The notes under the pieces were generated by a model that was given only the letters and a program-made list of their open reading frames with translations, did not search any database and was not told where the DNA came from. Shown here piece after piece: positions 1 to 5,697 of a stretch of DNA of 5,697 nt. The translations under genes and the position numbers were made by a program. Position 1 is the first letter of the stretch. Each line of letters starts with the position of its first letter. The stretch spans positions 1 through 5,697 of the forward strand of contig JAHEDN010000203.1 in assembly GCA_024641225.1 (NCBI GenBank). Reading direction: 5' to 3'. Source of the DNA: Burkholderiales bacterium (GTDB lineage: Bacteria; Pseudomonadota; Gammaproteobacteria; Burkholderiales; Burkholderiaceae_F).

Positions 1-1245
1 CCCGTCCGCGGCATAGACCAGCGGGCCGCAGCGGGCCCAGGCCGGGACCGCCAGTGCCTGATACTGCTTCTTCAAGCTCCGGGGAACAGCGCCCGGCGCA
101 AGCTGGAAGCGCTCTCCGCCGGAACGACCGCGCAGCTGAACCTGGAGCAGTCGCTTCGGGTCAATGCCACCTTCGGTCGTGCGCATGACGGTCAGGCGGC
201 CTTGTTCCCCCGGCAAGCGGTATCGGCCAGGTCGACTCAAGTCCAGCACCTTCGCCTCCGTCGCCGCGGCCACGCCGGCCCGTAGCGGGTCGGCCACGAA
301 TTGCAGCCGCCCGCGGTAGAGCTGCACGCGTCCGCCCGGGGCCGGCCACTGCGCGCTACTCACGCCGGACAGTTCGCCAAGCAGACGCTGCACCAGGGTC
401 TCCGGCGCACCACGTCCGCACCAGCGTTCGAGTTGGTGGCGCAGCAGATTCGCCCGCCGCGGCAAAGGCAGGACGAGCCAGGGCCGGACCTCAAGGGCAG
501 CGTCAGAAACTCCACCCTCGCCGGCATCGACCTGAGCCAGTGCCTCCAGACACGCGGCGGCCTCCTGCGACCGCATGGCGACGTTGATCAGGGCGCCTTC
601 AACATCCGGAAACGCGCGTTCCAGGGCGGGCCAGACCTGCGCCCTCAACCGGTTGCGATCGAACCTCGGGTCGAGGTTGCTGTCGTCATCGACAAAAGTG
701 AGTCGGTGCCGCCGGACATAGGCTTCGATGTGGCTGCGCGGCTGCATCAGCCAGGGCCGCGCCCAGACCAGGCCGCCCTGCTCGCGCAGTGCCGGCATCG
801 CGGCCAGCCCGCGCGCACCGGCACCGCGCAGGGCCTGCAGGAGAACGGTCTCGGCCTGGTCGCGGCGGTGATGGGCCAACAGGACGACCCGGCAGCCCGC
901 CCCCTGGGCCAGAGCGGCCAATGCGGCATAGCGCTCGCGGCGTGCCCAGGCCTCGACACTGGCGCCGCGCGGCGGCGAGCGGTCCAAGCGTTGCACGTGC
1001 AGGTGTACAGGCAAACCTGCCCGCGCCCAACGGGCGCATTGGCGGACGAGATGACGTTGCCAATCGTCGGCAGCCGGGTTCAGACCATGGTGCACGTGCA
1101 GGGCATGGACCTCCAGGCCCCGCTCGCGCGCCAGACGCGCGGTGCAGTGCAGCAAGGCCGTGGAGTCGCGTCCGCCGCTCGTCGCCACCGCCAGGCGCGG
1201 CGGATGCGGGGTCTCAGCGTTCGGTGGTGTCGTTGAAGCGACCAT
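1..1245 (-). CDS. tilS: tRNA(Ile)-lysidine synthetase TilS, 3' end cut by window edge
   Basis: TilS uses ATP to attach lysine to C34 of the CAU-anticodon tRNA-Ile, changing it to read AUA and accept isoleucine; it acts in the cytoplasm. The frame is open for 415 codons from the ATG at 1245 to the left edge. Visible motifs are the N-type ATP pyrophosphatase PP-loop SGGRDS (residues 23-28), HHRRDQAET (125-133), RNRLR (197-201) followed by a Pro, and in the C-terminal domain RGRSGGERF (372-380), then LKKQYQ and VPAWAR. The family usually ends soon after this, so probably only some 15-25 residues are missing. The start overlaps the accA 3' end by about 32 nt, which suggests translational coupling. 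An in-frame ATG at 1263 would add six residues; neither start has a clear Shine-Dalgarno sequence, and 1245 is chosen because it gives a typical distance to the PP-loop. Family assignment is firm; the exact start is not. Confidence 0.95.
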   Translation of the reverse strand, partial: MVASTTPPNAETPHPPRLAVATSGGRDSTALLHCTARLARERGLEVHALHVHHGLNPAADDWQRHLVRQCARWARAGLPVHLHVQRLDRSPPRGASVEAWARRERYAALAALAQGAGCRVVLLAHHRRDQAETVLLQALRGAGARGLAAMPALREQGGLVWARPWLMQPRSHIEAYVRRHRLTFVDDDSNLDPRFDRNRLRAQVWPALERAFPDVEGALINVAMRSQEAAACLEALAQVDAGEGGVSDAALEVRPWLVLPLPRRANLLRHQLERWCGRGAPETLVQRLLGELSGVSSAQWPAPGGRVQLYRGRLQFVADPLRAGVAAATEAKVLDLSRPGRYRLPGEQGRLTVMRTTEGGIDPKRLLQVQLRGRSGGERFQLAPGAVPRSLKKQYQALAVPAWARCGPLVYAADG

Positions 1246-2185
1246 AGGCCTGCAGCCGCTCATAGCGGCGCTGCAGGAGGTCCTTGGGCTTCAGGTCGGA
1301 CACTTGCCGCAGCGCATCGTTCAGCCCGCGCTTGAGTTGCGCGGCCATCCACTTGGTGTCGCGGTGCGCCCCGCCGACCGGTTCGCTGACGATCTTGTCG
1401 ATCACGCCCAGCGCCTTCAAACGATGGGCCGTGATGCCCAGGGCTTCGGCAGCGTCGGAGGCGCGCTCCGAAGTCTTCCACAGGATCGACGCACATCCCT
1501 CGGGTGAGATCACCGAGTAGACCGAGTACTGCAGCATCAGCACCTGGTCTCCGACGCTGATGGCCAGCGCGCCGCCCGAGCCGCCTTCGCCGATGATCGT
1601 GACGATGATCGGCACTTCCAGCTGCGCCATCTCGAAAATGTTGCGGCCGATGGCCTCCGACTGTCCCCGCTCCTCGGCGCCGATGCCGGGGTAGGCGCCG
1701 GGCGTGTCGACGAAGGTGAAGACCGGCAGACCGAACTTCTCGGCCAGTCGCATCAGACGCAGCGCCTTGCGGTAGCCCTCGGGACGGGACATGCCGAAGT
1801 TGCGCGCGGTGCGCTCTTTCGTGTCGCGGCCCTTCTGGTGGCCAAGGACCATGCATGCCTGGCCGTTGAAGCGGGCCAGACCCCCAACGATCGACTGGTC
1901 ATCCGCGTAGTGCCGATCACCGTGCAATTCCTGGAACTCGGTGAAGACCTCGTTCACGTAGTCCAGCGTGTAAGGCCGCTGCGGATGCCGCGCAATCTGC
2001 GTCACCTGCCAGGACGTCAGCGTGGCGTAGATCTCCTTGGTGAGCTGCTGGCTCTTCTTTCCGAGTCGCTCGATCTCGTCCGAGATGTCGACTGCCGACT
2101 CGTTCTGCACGTACCGCAACTCGTCGATCTTGGATTCGAGTTCGGCAATCGGTTGCTCGAACTCCAGGAAATGGCGTTTGCTCAT
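1214..2185 (-). CDS. accA: Acetyl-CoA carboxylase carboxyltransferase subunit alpha
   Basis: AccA pairs with AccD to form the carboxyltransferase that moves CO2 from carboxybiotin on AccB to acetyl-CoA, giving malonyl-CoA, the committed step of fatty acid synthesis in the cytoplasm. The protein is 323 residues, close to the 319 of E. coli AccA. It has the N-terminal helical section typical of the family (FLEFEQPIAELESKIDELR, residues 6-24), HPQRPYTLDY (67-76), ELHGDR (86-91), GHQKGRDTKER (115-125), the crotonase-like core with TPGAYPGIGAEERGQ (161-175) and the oxyanion-hole loop GEGGSGGALAI (199-209), then SVISPEGCASILWK (224-237). The ATG is 6 nt after the glycosylase stop and lacks an obvious Shine-Dalgarno sequence, so coupled translation within the operon is likely. 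Nothing looks truncated or substituted. Confidence 0.98.
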   Translation of the reverse strand: MSKRHFLEFEQPIAELESKIDELRYVQNESAVDISDEIERLGKKSQQLTKEIYATLTSWQVTQIARHPQRPYTLDYVNEVFTEFQELHGDRHYADDQSIVGGLARFNGQACMVLGHQKGRDTKERTARNFGMSRPEGYRKALRLMRLAEKFGLPVFTFVDTPGAYPGIGAEERGQSEAIGRNIFEMAQLEVPIIVTIIGEGGSGGALAISVGDQVLMLQYSVYSVISPEGCASILWKTSERASDAAEALGITAHRLKALGVIDKIVSEPVGGAHRDTKWMAAQLKRGLNDALRQVSDLKPKDLLQRRYERLQAYGRFNDTTER

Positions 2186-2191
2186 GGCAGT

Positions 2192-2854
2192 TCAGTAGTC
2201 TACCGGCAGCGGATCCAGACTCCGCCAGATGTACCAGGTCGCGACCGAGCGAAATGGCGCCCAGGCCTCACCCACTTCGCGTGCCTCCGCGCGCGAGACC
2301 GGCTCGCCGCTGAAGTAGTTGACGCTGATGCCCTTCAACAAGCCGAGGTCGTCCAGCGGCATCACGTTCGGGCGCATCAGGTGGAAGATCAGGAACATCT
2401 CGGCCGTCCAGCGACCGATGCCGCGAATCGCGACCAGTTCATCGATGATCGTCTCATCGTCCATAGCGGTCCATTGCGCGACGTGCACATTGCCCTCGTC
2501 GAAATGGCGCGCCAGGTCGAGCAGGTACTCCGACTTGCGCGCGGACAGTCCGGCCTCGCGCAACGCGGGGACGTCGAGCGCACGCACATTCTCCGGCAGC
2601 AGCCTCGACGGCTCGCCACCGACCGCTGCTGCGAAGCGGTTCCAGACCGATTGCGCCGCCTTGACCGAAATCTGCTGGCCGACCACGGAGCGGGCCAGCG
2701 TCGTGAAGGCGTCTCCCCGGCTCTGCAGTCGCGCGTCACCAAAGCGCGGGATCAGCTTCTTCAGGACACGGTCGCGACGCGAAAGATGCCGACAAGCCTC
2801 GTCCCAGTAGTCCGGCGCGAACGCCGCCGTATCCGCGGCAGGAAGCTTGGGCAT
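2192..2854 (-). CDS. DNA-3-methyladenine glycosylase, HhH-GPD superfamily (AlkA/Mag-type)
   Basis: Predicted monofunctional DNA glycosylase that removes alkylated bases such as 3-methyladenine, opening base excision repair. The protein is 220 residues from the ATG at 2854. It has the N-terminal signature SVVGQQISVKAA (56-67), a helix-hairpin-helix DNA-binding motif around LVAIRGIGRWTAEMFLIF (140-157), and the GPD loop MPLDDLGL (165-172), where Asp168/Asp169 include the expected catalytic aspartate; it ends with WAPFRSVATWYIWR (198-211). There is no cysteine-rich iron-sulfur loop as in EndoIII/MutY, and no N-terminal TBP-like domain as in the 282-residue E. coli AlkA, so it is the short Mag-like form. 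An open frame extends upstream inside cysS, but those 77 codons are low-complexity shadow sequence. The start at 2854 is 7 nt after the cysS stop. Family is secure; substrate range is inferred, and I leave the symbol blank because alkA is used loosely for this group. Confidence 0.93.
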   Translation of the reverse strand: MPKLPAADTAAFAPDYWDEACRHLSRRDRVLKKLIPRFGDARLQSRGDAFTTLARSVVGQQISVKAAQSVWNRFAAAVGGEPSRLLPENVRALDVPALREAGLSARKSEYLLDLARHFDEGNVHVAQWTAMDDETIIDELVAIRGIGRWTAEMFLIFHLMRPNVMPLDDLGLLKGISVNYFSGEPVSRAEAREVGEAWAPFRSVATWYIWRSLDPLPVDY

Positions 2855-2861
2855 GGTGCTG

Positions 2862-4244
2862 TCAGACCTTGGCCACGACCGACCAGGTGGTGCCCTGCGG
2901 CGAATCCTGCAACTCGATGCCCTGCGCAGCCAGCTCGTCACGGATGCGGTCCGCCACGGCAAAGTCACGGGCCTTCTTGGCAGTAGCACGCGCGTCAATC
3001 TGCGCACGGATGGCCGTGTCATCCAGCGCGGATCCGGCTTGCAGGAATTGGCGCGGCAACTGCTGAAGGATCCCGAGCAGGCCACCGAGACGCTTCAGCA
3101 GCGCTGCCGCTTGCAAGTCGCCGCTGCGGTTGACCTCGCTGGCCAGCTCGAACAGCACGGCCAGCGCGCCGGGCGTATGGAAGTCCTCGTCCATCGCTGC
3201 GCGGAAGGCGGCGGCGCGTGGGTCAGTCCAGTCCACCTCGCCAGCTTCGACCGCGAGGCCATCGAGTGCGGTGTACAGCCTCCGCAGGGCGCTGCGCGCG
3301 TCGTCGAGGTGTGCGTCGCTGAAGTTGAACGGGCTGCGGTAGTGCGTGCGCAGCATGAAGAAGCGCAGCGTTTCGCCGTCGTATTCCTTCAGCACATCGG
3401 CGATGGTGAAGAAGTTGCCCAGCGATTTGGACATCTTCTCGTTGTCCACATTGAGGAAGCCGTTGTGCAGCCAGTACATCGAAAACGGTTGTCCGTTCGC
3501 ACCTTCGCTCTGCGCGAGTTCGTTCTCGTGGTGAGGAAACTGCAGGTCCATGCCACCCCCATGGATGTCGAACGTATTGCCCAGCAGCGCGCACGCCATG
3601 GCCGAACATTCGATGTGCCAGCCCGGTCGCCCCGGGCCGGACGGCGCCGGCCACTGCGCATCTTCGGGCTCGTCGGGCTTGGCCGCCTTCCACAGCACGA
3701 AGTCGAGCGGATCCTGCTTGTCGCCGAGAACGGCTGCCCGTTCGCCGGCACGCAACTCGTCAAGCGACTTGCCCGACAACCTGCCGTAACCCACAAACTT
3801 GCGGACCGCGAAATTGACGTCGCCGGATGTCGAGCGGTAAGCGAGGCCCTTTTCTTCCAGGCGTCCGATCATGTCCAGCATCTGCGGCACGTAGTCGGTG
3901 GCGCGCGGCTCATGCGTCGGCACGGCGATGCCCATGGCACCGACGTCGCGATGCATGGCAGCAATCATCTCGTCGGTCAACGCCCGAATCGAGATGCCGC
4001 GCTCGAGCGCACGGCGAATGATCTTGTCGTCGATGTCGGTGATGTTGCGGACATAGGTGACCCGGTAGCCCGTGGCCTGCAGCCAGCGGTAGACCACGTC
4101 GAATGCCATCATCATGCGCGCATGGCCGACATGGCAAAGGTCGTACACCGTGATGCCGCACACGTACATACGGACATGGCCGGGTTCGAGCGGCTGAAAC
4201 GGCTCCAGGCGGCGCGTCAGACTGTTGTGGATGCGCAGGGTCAT
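2862..4244 (-). CDS. cysS: Cysteinyl-tRNA synthetase
   Basis: CysRS is a class I aminoacyl-tRNA synthetase that activates cysteine with ATP and charges tRNA-Cys in the cytoplasm. The protein is 460 residues, against 461 in E. coli. It carries YVCGITVYD (27-35) with zinc-binding Cys29, the HIGH motif as HVGH (38-41), YVRNITDIDDKI (64-75), GWHIECSAM (208-216) with Cys213, FPHHENE (236-242) with His238 and Glu242 as the other zinc ligands, and KMSKS (270-274). The C-terminus, SPQGTTW (448-454), matches the family. All catalytic and zinc positions are present. A GTG 24 nt further upstream is possible, but MTLRIHNSLTR is the family N-terminus, so the ATG at 4244 is preferred. No strong Shine-Dalgarno sequence precedes it. 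It is the first gene of the minus-strand operon, probably transcribed from a promoter about 50 nt upstream. Confidence 0.98.
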   Translation of the reverse strand: MTLRIHNSLTRRLEPFQPLEPGHVRMYVCGITVYDLCHVGHARMMMAFDVVYRWLQATGYRVTYVRNITDIDDKIIRRALERGISIRALTDEMIAAMHRDVGAMGIAVPTHEPRATDYVPQMLDMIGRLEEKGLAYRSTSGDVNFAVRKFVGYGRLSGKSLDELRAGERAAVLGDKQDPLDFVLWKAAKPDEPEDAQWPAPSGPGRPGWHIECSAMACALLGNTFDIHGGGMDLQFPHHENELAQSEGANGQPFSMYWLHNGFLNVDNEKMSKSLGNFFTIADVLKEYDGETLRFFMLRTHYRSPFNFSDAHLDDARSALRRLYTALDGLAVEAGEVDWTDPRAAAFRAAMDEDFHTPGALAVLFELASEVNRSGDLQAAALLKRLGGLLGILQQLPRQFLQAGSALDDTAIRAQIDARATAKKARDFAVADRIRDELAAQGIELQDSPQGTTWSVVAKV

Positions 4245-4294
4245 GTGGGAAGGGCAGCTGGGACGCACCGGAGCGGGTACGGTCAGGATCGCAT

Positions 4295-4324
4295 TTCAGT
4301 ATACCGGCGCCAGATGGATAAAAT
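4295..4324 (+). promoter_or_regulatory. Candidate sigma70-type promoter of the ppiA-ppiB-lpxH operon
   Basis: On the plus strand TAAAAT (4319-4324) matches the -10 consensus at five of six positions, with a weak -35 candidate TTCAGT (4295-4300) at an 18-nt spacing. It would start transcription about 25-30 nt upstream of the ppiA TTG codon. The -35 candidate shares bases with the -10 candidate of the divergent cysS promoter. Confidence 0.4.
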
Positions 4325-4326
4325 TC
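4298..4326 (-). promoter_or_regulatory. Candidate sigma70-type promoter of the cysS operon
   Basis: On the minus strand a TATACT hexamer (4298-4303) matches the -10 consensus at five of six positions. A 17-nt spacer places a poor -35 candidate, GAATTT, at 4321-4326. A start near 4291 would give a leader of roughly 45 nt before cysS. The location in the only intergenic gap, upstream of the first gene of the operon, supports the call; the weak -35 is the main doubt. Confidence 0.5.
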
Positions 4327-4347
4327 TCGGTTGTTCCCGCGTCCTAT

Positions 4348-4351
4348 GGAG
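4348..4351 (+). promoter_or_regulatory. Shine-Dalgarno sequence that fixes the TTG start of ppiA
   Basis: GGAG lies 6 nt before the TTG at 4358, a good spacing. An in-frame TGA (4355-4357) sits directly before that TTG, so translation cannot begin further upstream in this frame. Together these decide the start. Confidence 0.75.
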
Positions 4352-4357
4352 CCCTGA

Positions 4358-4921
4358 TTGACCCGTACCGCATCTGTTCTTGGCGCCGCCTTGCTGCTGC
4401 TCGCGACCAGCCTGCCGACCATGGCGCAAAAGGTCCTGCTGTCCACCAGCGCAGGGGACATCGTGATCGAGCTGGACGCCACGCACGCCCCGAAGACGGT
4501 CGACAACTTCGTGACCTACGTGAAGGCCGGCCACTACGACGGCACGATCTTCCACCGCGTCATCGACAACTTCATGATCCAGGGAGGCGGCATGAAGCCC
4601 GACATGAGCGAGAAGCCGACGCGCGCACCGATCCCACTCGAGTCGCGCAACGGATTGGTGAACGCCCGAGGCACCGTGGCGATGGCCCGCACGATGGTGC
4701 CGGATTCGGCCACCGCACAGTTCTTCATCAACTTGAAGGACAACGCCTTCCTCGACGCGGCCAATTCGCGTGACGGCAACGGTTACGCCGTCTTTGGCAA
4801 AGTGGTGTCGGGAATGGACGTGGTCGAAAAGATCCGAGGCGTGGCAACAGGCAACAAGGGGCCGCACCAGAACGTGCCGCTCGAGGCGATCGTCATCCGC
4901 AAAGCAACATTGGAGAAATGA
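4358..4921 (+). CDS. ppiA: Exported peptidyl-prolyl cis-trans isomerase, cyclophilin type
   Basis: A cyclophilin that speeds cis-trans isomerisation of Xaa-Pro bonds, predicted to act in the periplasm. The protein is 187 residues. Residues 1-23 look like a Sec signal peptide: Arg3, a hydrophobic run ALLLLATSL, and a cleavage site after TMA, giving a mature start at Gln24. The cyclophilin core follows, with GHYDGTIFHRVI (58-69) including catalytic Arg67, FMIQGGG (72-78), VAMART (107-112), the segment from Asp116 to Asn125 with QFFIN, and GYAVFGKVVSGMDVV (142-156). The position of human cyclophilin A Trp121 appears to be Phe131, as in other bacterial cyclophilins. The start is TTG; the next in-frame ATG (codon 22) would remove the signal peptide. 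ppiB follows after 1 nt, so the two are co-transcribed. The symbol ppiA is given for the exported paralogue; specific clients are unknown. Confidence 0.94.
   Translation: MTRTASVLGAALLLLATSLPTMAQKVLLSTSAGDIVIELDATHAPKTVDNFVTYVKAGHYDGTIFHRVIDNFMIQGGGMKPDMSEKPTRAPIPLESRNGLVNARGTVAMARTMVPDSATAQFFINLKDNAFLDAANSRDGNGYAVFGKVVSGMDVVEKIRGVATGNKGPHQNVPLEAIVIRKATLEK
4912..4915 (+). promoter_or_regulatory. Shine-Dalgarno sequence of ppiB, inside the ppiA 3' end
   Basis: GGAG lies 7 nt before the ATG at 4923, within the last codons of ppiA. It selects this ATG over the out-of-frame ATG at 4918 and over the long upstream extension of the same frame inside ppiA. Confidence 0.75.
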
Positions 4922-4922
4922 G

Positions 4923-5426
4923 ATGAGCAAGACCGTAGAACTCGAGACCAGCGAAGGAAAGATCCGCGTGGAGGTCGACGCCGATAAGGCGCCGCTGAGC
5001 GCGCAGAACTTCCTCGACTACGTCCGCAAAGGTCATTACGACGGCACGGTATTCCACCGCGTCATCAAGGGCTTCATGGTCCAGTGCGGCGGTTTCGAGC
5101 CGGGCATGAAGCAGAAGGCCACCGGCGAGCCGATCGCCAACGAGGCCAACAACGGGCGGAAGAACCAGAAGTACACGCTGGCGATGGCGCGTACGTCGGA
5201 TCCGAATTCGGCCACCGCACAGTTCTTCATCAACACGGCCGACAACGGTTTCCTGAACCATACGGCAGAGACGCTGCAAGGCTGGGGTTACGCAGTTTTC
5301 GGCGAGGTCGTTGCAGGCAAGGACGTGGTCGACCGCATCGAGTCCGTCGGCACGGGCCGCAAGGGCTTCCATGACGACGTGCCGCTGGAGGACGTGGTCA
5401 TCCAGCGCGCGACCATCGTGGACTGA
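4923..5426 (+). CDS. ppiB: Cytoplasmic peptidyl-prolyl cis-trans isomerase, cyclophilin type
   Basis: A cyclophilin that isomerises Xaa-Pro bonds during folding. The protein is 167 residues and has no signal peptide, so it should stay in the cytoplasm; E. coli PpiB is 164. Motifs are GHYDGTVFHRVI (37-48) with catalytic Arg46, FMVQCGGFEPGMKQKATGEPI (51-71 region), NEANNG (73-78), TLAMART (85-91), SATAQFFIN (96-104) and LQGWGYAVFGEVV (118-130). The FEPGMKQKATGEP wording marks it as PpiB rather than PpiA. Residue 55 is Cys where the family usually has Gly (VQGGG). The ATG follows the ppiA stop by 1 nt with its own good Shine-Dalgarno sequence. It is a tandem paralogue of ppiA, with 36 of 61 residues identical by eye between the two FHRVI and FFIN motifs. 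lpxH begins 13 nt downstream. Confidence 0.96.
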   Translation: MSKTVELETSEGKIRVEVDADKAPLSAQNFLDYVRKGHYDGTVFHRVIKGFMVQCGGFEPGMKQKATGEPIANEANNGRKNQKYTLAMARTSDPNSATAQFFINTADNGFLNHTAETLQGWGYAVFGEVVAGKDVVDRIESVGTGRKGFHDDVPLEDVVIQRATIVD

Positions 5427-5430
5427 CCCG

Positions 5431-5459
5431 GCACCGGCCATGCGCGATGCTGGCCGTGC
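5431..5459 (+). promoter_or_regulatory. lpxH: GC-rich hairpin over the lpxH start codon
   Basis: Bases 5431-5440 (GCACCGGCCA) pair with 5451-5459 (TGGCCGTGC): nine base pairs with a single bulged C. Two further pairs (5442-5450, 5443-5449) can extend the stem if T5441 is bulged. The lpxH ATG (5440-5442) lies at the top of the stem. No T-run follows, so an intrinsic terminator is unlikely. The pairing is seen in the sequence; any regulatory role is inferred, and chance is possible in such GC-rich DNA. Confidence 0.4.
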
Positions 5460-5697
5460 ACCACCGGCCCTGCCTGCCCTCTACCAGTGGGCGGCGCCGG
5501 CAACCTGGCGCAGCGTCGACTTCATATCCGACCTGCATCTGGCACCCGGTCACCCGCGAACCGTAGAGGCCTGGGCCGCACACCTGAAGCACACGCCGGC
5601 GGACGCGGTGCTGATGCTCGGCGACCTGTTCGAGGTCTGGGTCGGCGACGACCAGCGGCACCGCGAGTTCGAGCGGCACTGCGTACAGGTTCTGGCC
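5440..5697 (+). CDS. lpxH: UDP-2,3-diacylglucosamine diphosphatase LpxH, 5' part only
   Basis: LpxH hydrolyses UDP-2,3-diacylglucosamine to lipid X and UMP at the inner membrane, the fourth step of lipid A synthesis. The first 86 residues are present and the frame is open to the window edge. Calcineurin-like metallophosphatase motifs are SDLHL (30-34, metal ligands Asp31 and His33) and GDLFEVWVGDD (61-71, Asp62), the latter highly specific for LpxH. The N-terminus is about 22 residues longer than in E. coli, where the D-x-H motif is near residue 8-10; its WAAPATWRSVDFISDLHL-type lead-in resembles Burkholderiales homologues as I remember them. The ATG at 5440 is the only plausible start before the first motif. 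It lies 13 nt after the ppiB stop, has no clear Shine-Dalgarno sequence, and sits in a hairpin. Later metal ligands fall outside the window. Confidence 0.93.
   Translation, partial: MRDAGRAPPALPALYQWAAPATWRSVDFISDLHLAPGHPRTVEAWAAHLKHTPADAVLMLGDLFEVWVGDDQRHREFERHCVQVLA

Noticed and set aside
301..1236. Long plus-strand open frame of 311 codons over tilS, and a second of 152 codons
   Set aside because: It is antisense to a frame with all TilS motifs, its translation is rich in Arg, Gln and Pro with no recognisable domain, and such frames are expected opposite GC-rich genes.
1838..2986. Plus-strand open frame of 382 codons across accA, the glycosylase and the cysS end
   Set aside because: It runs antisense through three well-supported genes and shows no domain-like pattern.
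2855..3085. 77-codon N-terminal extension of the glycosylase inside cysS
   Set aside because: The extension is Arg/Ser-rich shadow sequence of cysS; the family N-terminus begins at the ATG at 2854.
4283..4294. ATG-CGA-TCC-TGA mini-frame in the cysS leader (minus strand), a possible leader peptide
   Set aside because: It encodes three residues without cysteine, and its ATG lies at or before the predicted transcription start, so an attenuation peptide is not supported.
2847..4361. Plus-strand open frame of 504 codons spanning the whole of cysS
   Set aside because: It mirrors cysS almost exactly, resembles no family I know, and is explained by the third-position G/C of cysS. The cysS frame has every class I synthetase motif.
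5427..5465. Possible intrinsic terminator after ppiB
   Set aside because: The stem is GC-rich, but no T-run follows it and the right arm lies inside lpxH, so termination here is unlikely.
1..5697. Mobile element, CRISPR array, tRNA/rRNA, toxin-antitoxin or defence genes, or a new system
   Set aside because: No terminal repeats, repeat-spacer pattern, clover-leaf sequence or transposase/nuclease motif was seen by eye, and all seven genes belong to well-known housekeeping families in a conserved order.

Overview
The window is GC-rich and almost entirely coding, and every gene in it is a recognisable bacterial housekeeping gene. The gene order cysS – DNA-3-methyladenine glycosylase – accA – tilS on one strand, divergent from ppiA – ppiB – lpxH on the other, matches what I recall of Betaproteobacteria, especially Burkholderiales. 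The wording of several proteins fits a Comamonadaceae or Rubrivivax/Leptothrix-like member: the TilS PP-loop SGGRDSTALLH, and the LpxH N-terminus with a PATWRSVDFISDLHL-type lead-in. lpxH implies a Gram-negative lipid A maker. The lineage call is from memory of family sequences, not from a search.

Layout. Minus strand, read right to left from about 4.24 kb: cysS (cysteinyl-tRNA synthetase), an HhH-GPD alkylbase DNA glycosylase, accA (acetyl-CoA carboxylase carboxyltransferase alpha subunit) and tilS (tRNA-Ile lysidine synthetase), which runs off the left edge a few residues short of its end. Gaps are 7 and 6 nt, and the accA/tilS junction overlaps by about 32 nt, so this looks like one operon. 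Plus strand, read left to right from 4.36 kb: ppiA (exported cyclophilin, TTG start), ppiB (cytoplasmic cyclophilin, 1 nt downstream) and lpxH, which runs off the right edge. The only real intergenic region is 113 bp between cysS and ppiA. It holds candidate divergent promoters that appear to overlap.

Function. The left operon joins translation fidelity (charging of tRNA-Cys, lysidine modification of tRNA-Ile), the committed step of fatty acid synthesis and repair of alkylated DNA. The right operon joins proline isomerisation in two compartments with lipid A synthesis. These are conserved neighbours rather than one pathway.

I found no mobile element, CRISPR array, RNA gene, pseudogene or unknown gene, and nothing that supports a novel system. 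The points worth a second look are small: a GC-rich hairpin over the lpxH start codon, the TTG start of ppiA, overlapping divergent promoters, a 29-nt identity between the two cyclophilin genes, and absent Shine-Dalgarno sequences throughout the minus-strand operon.
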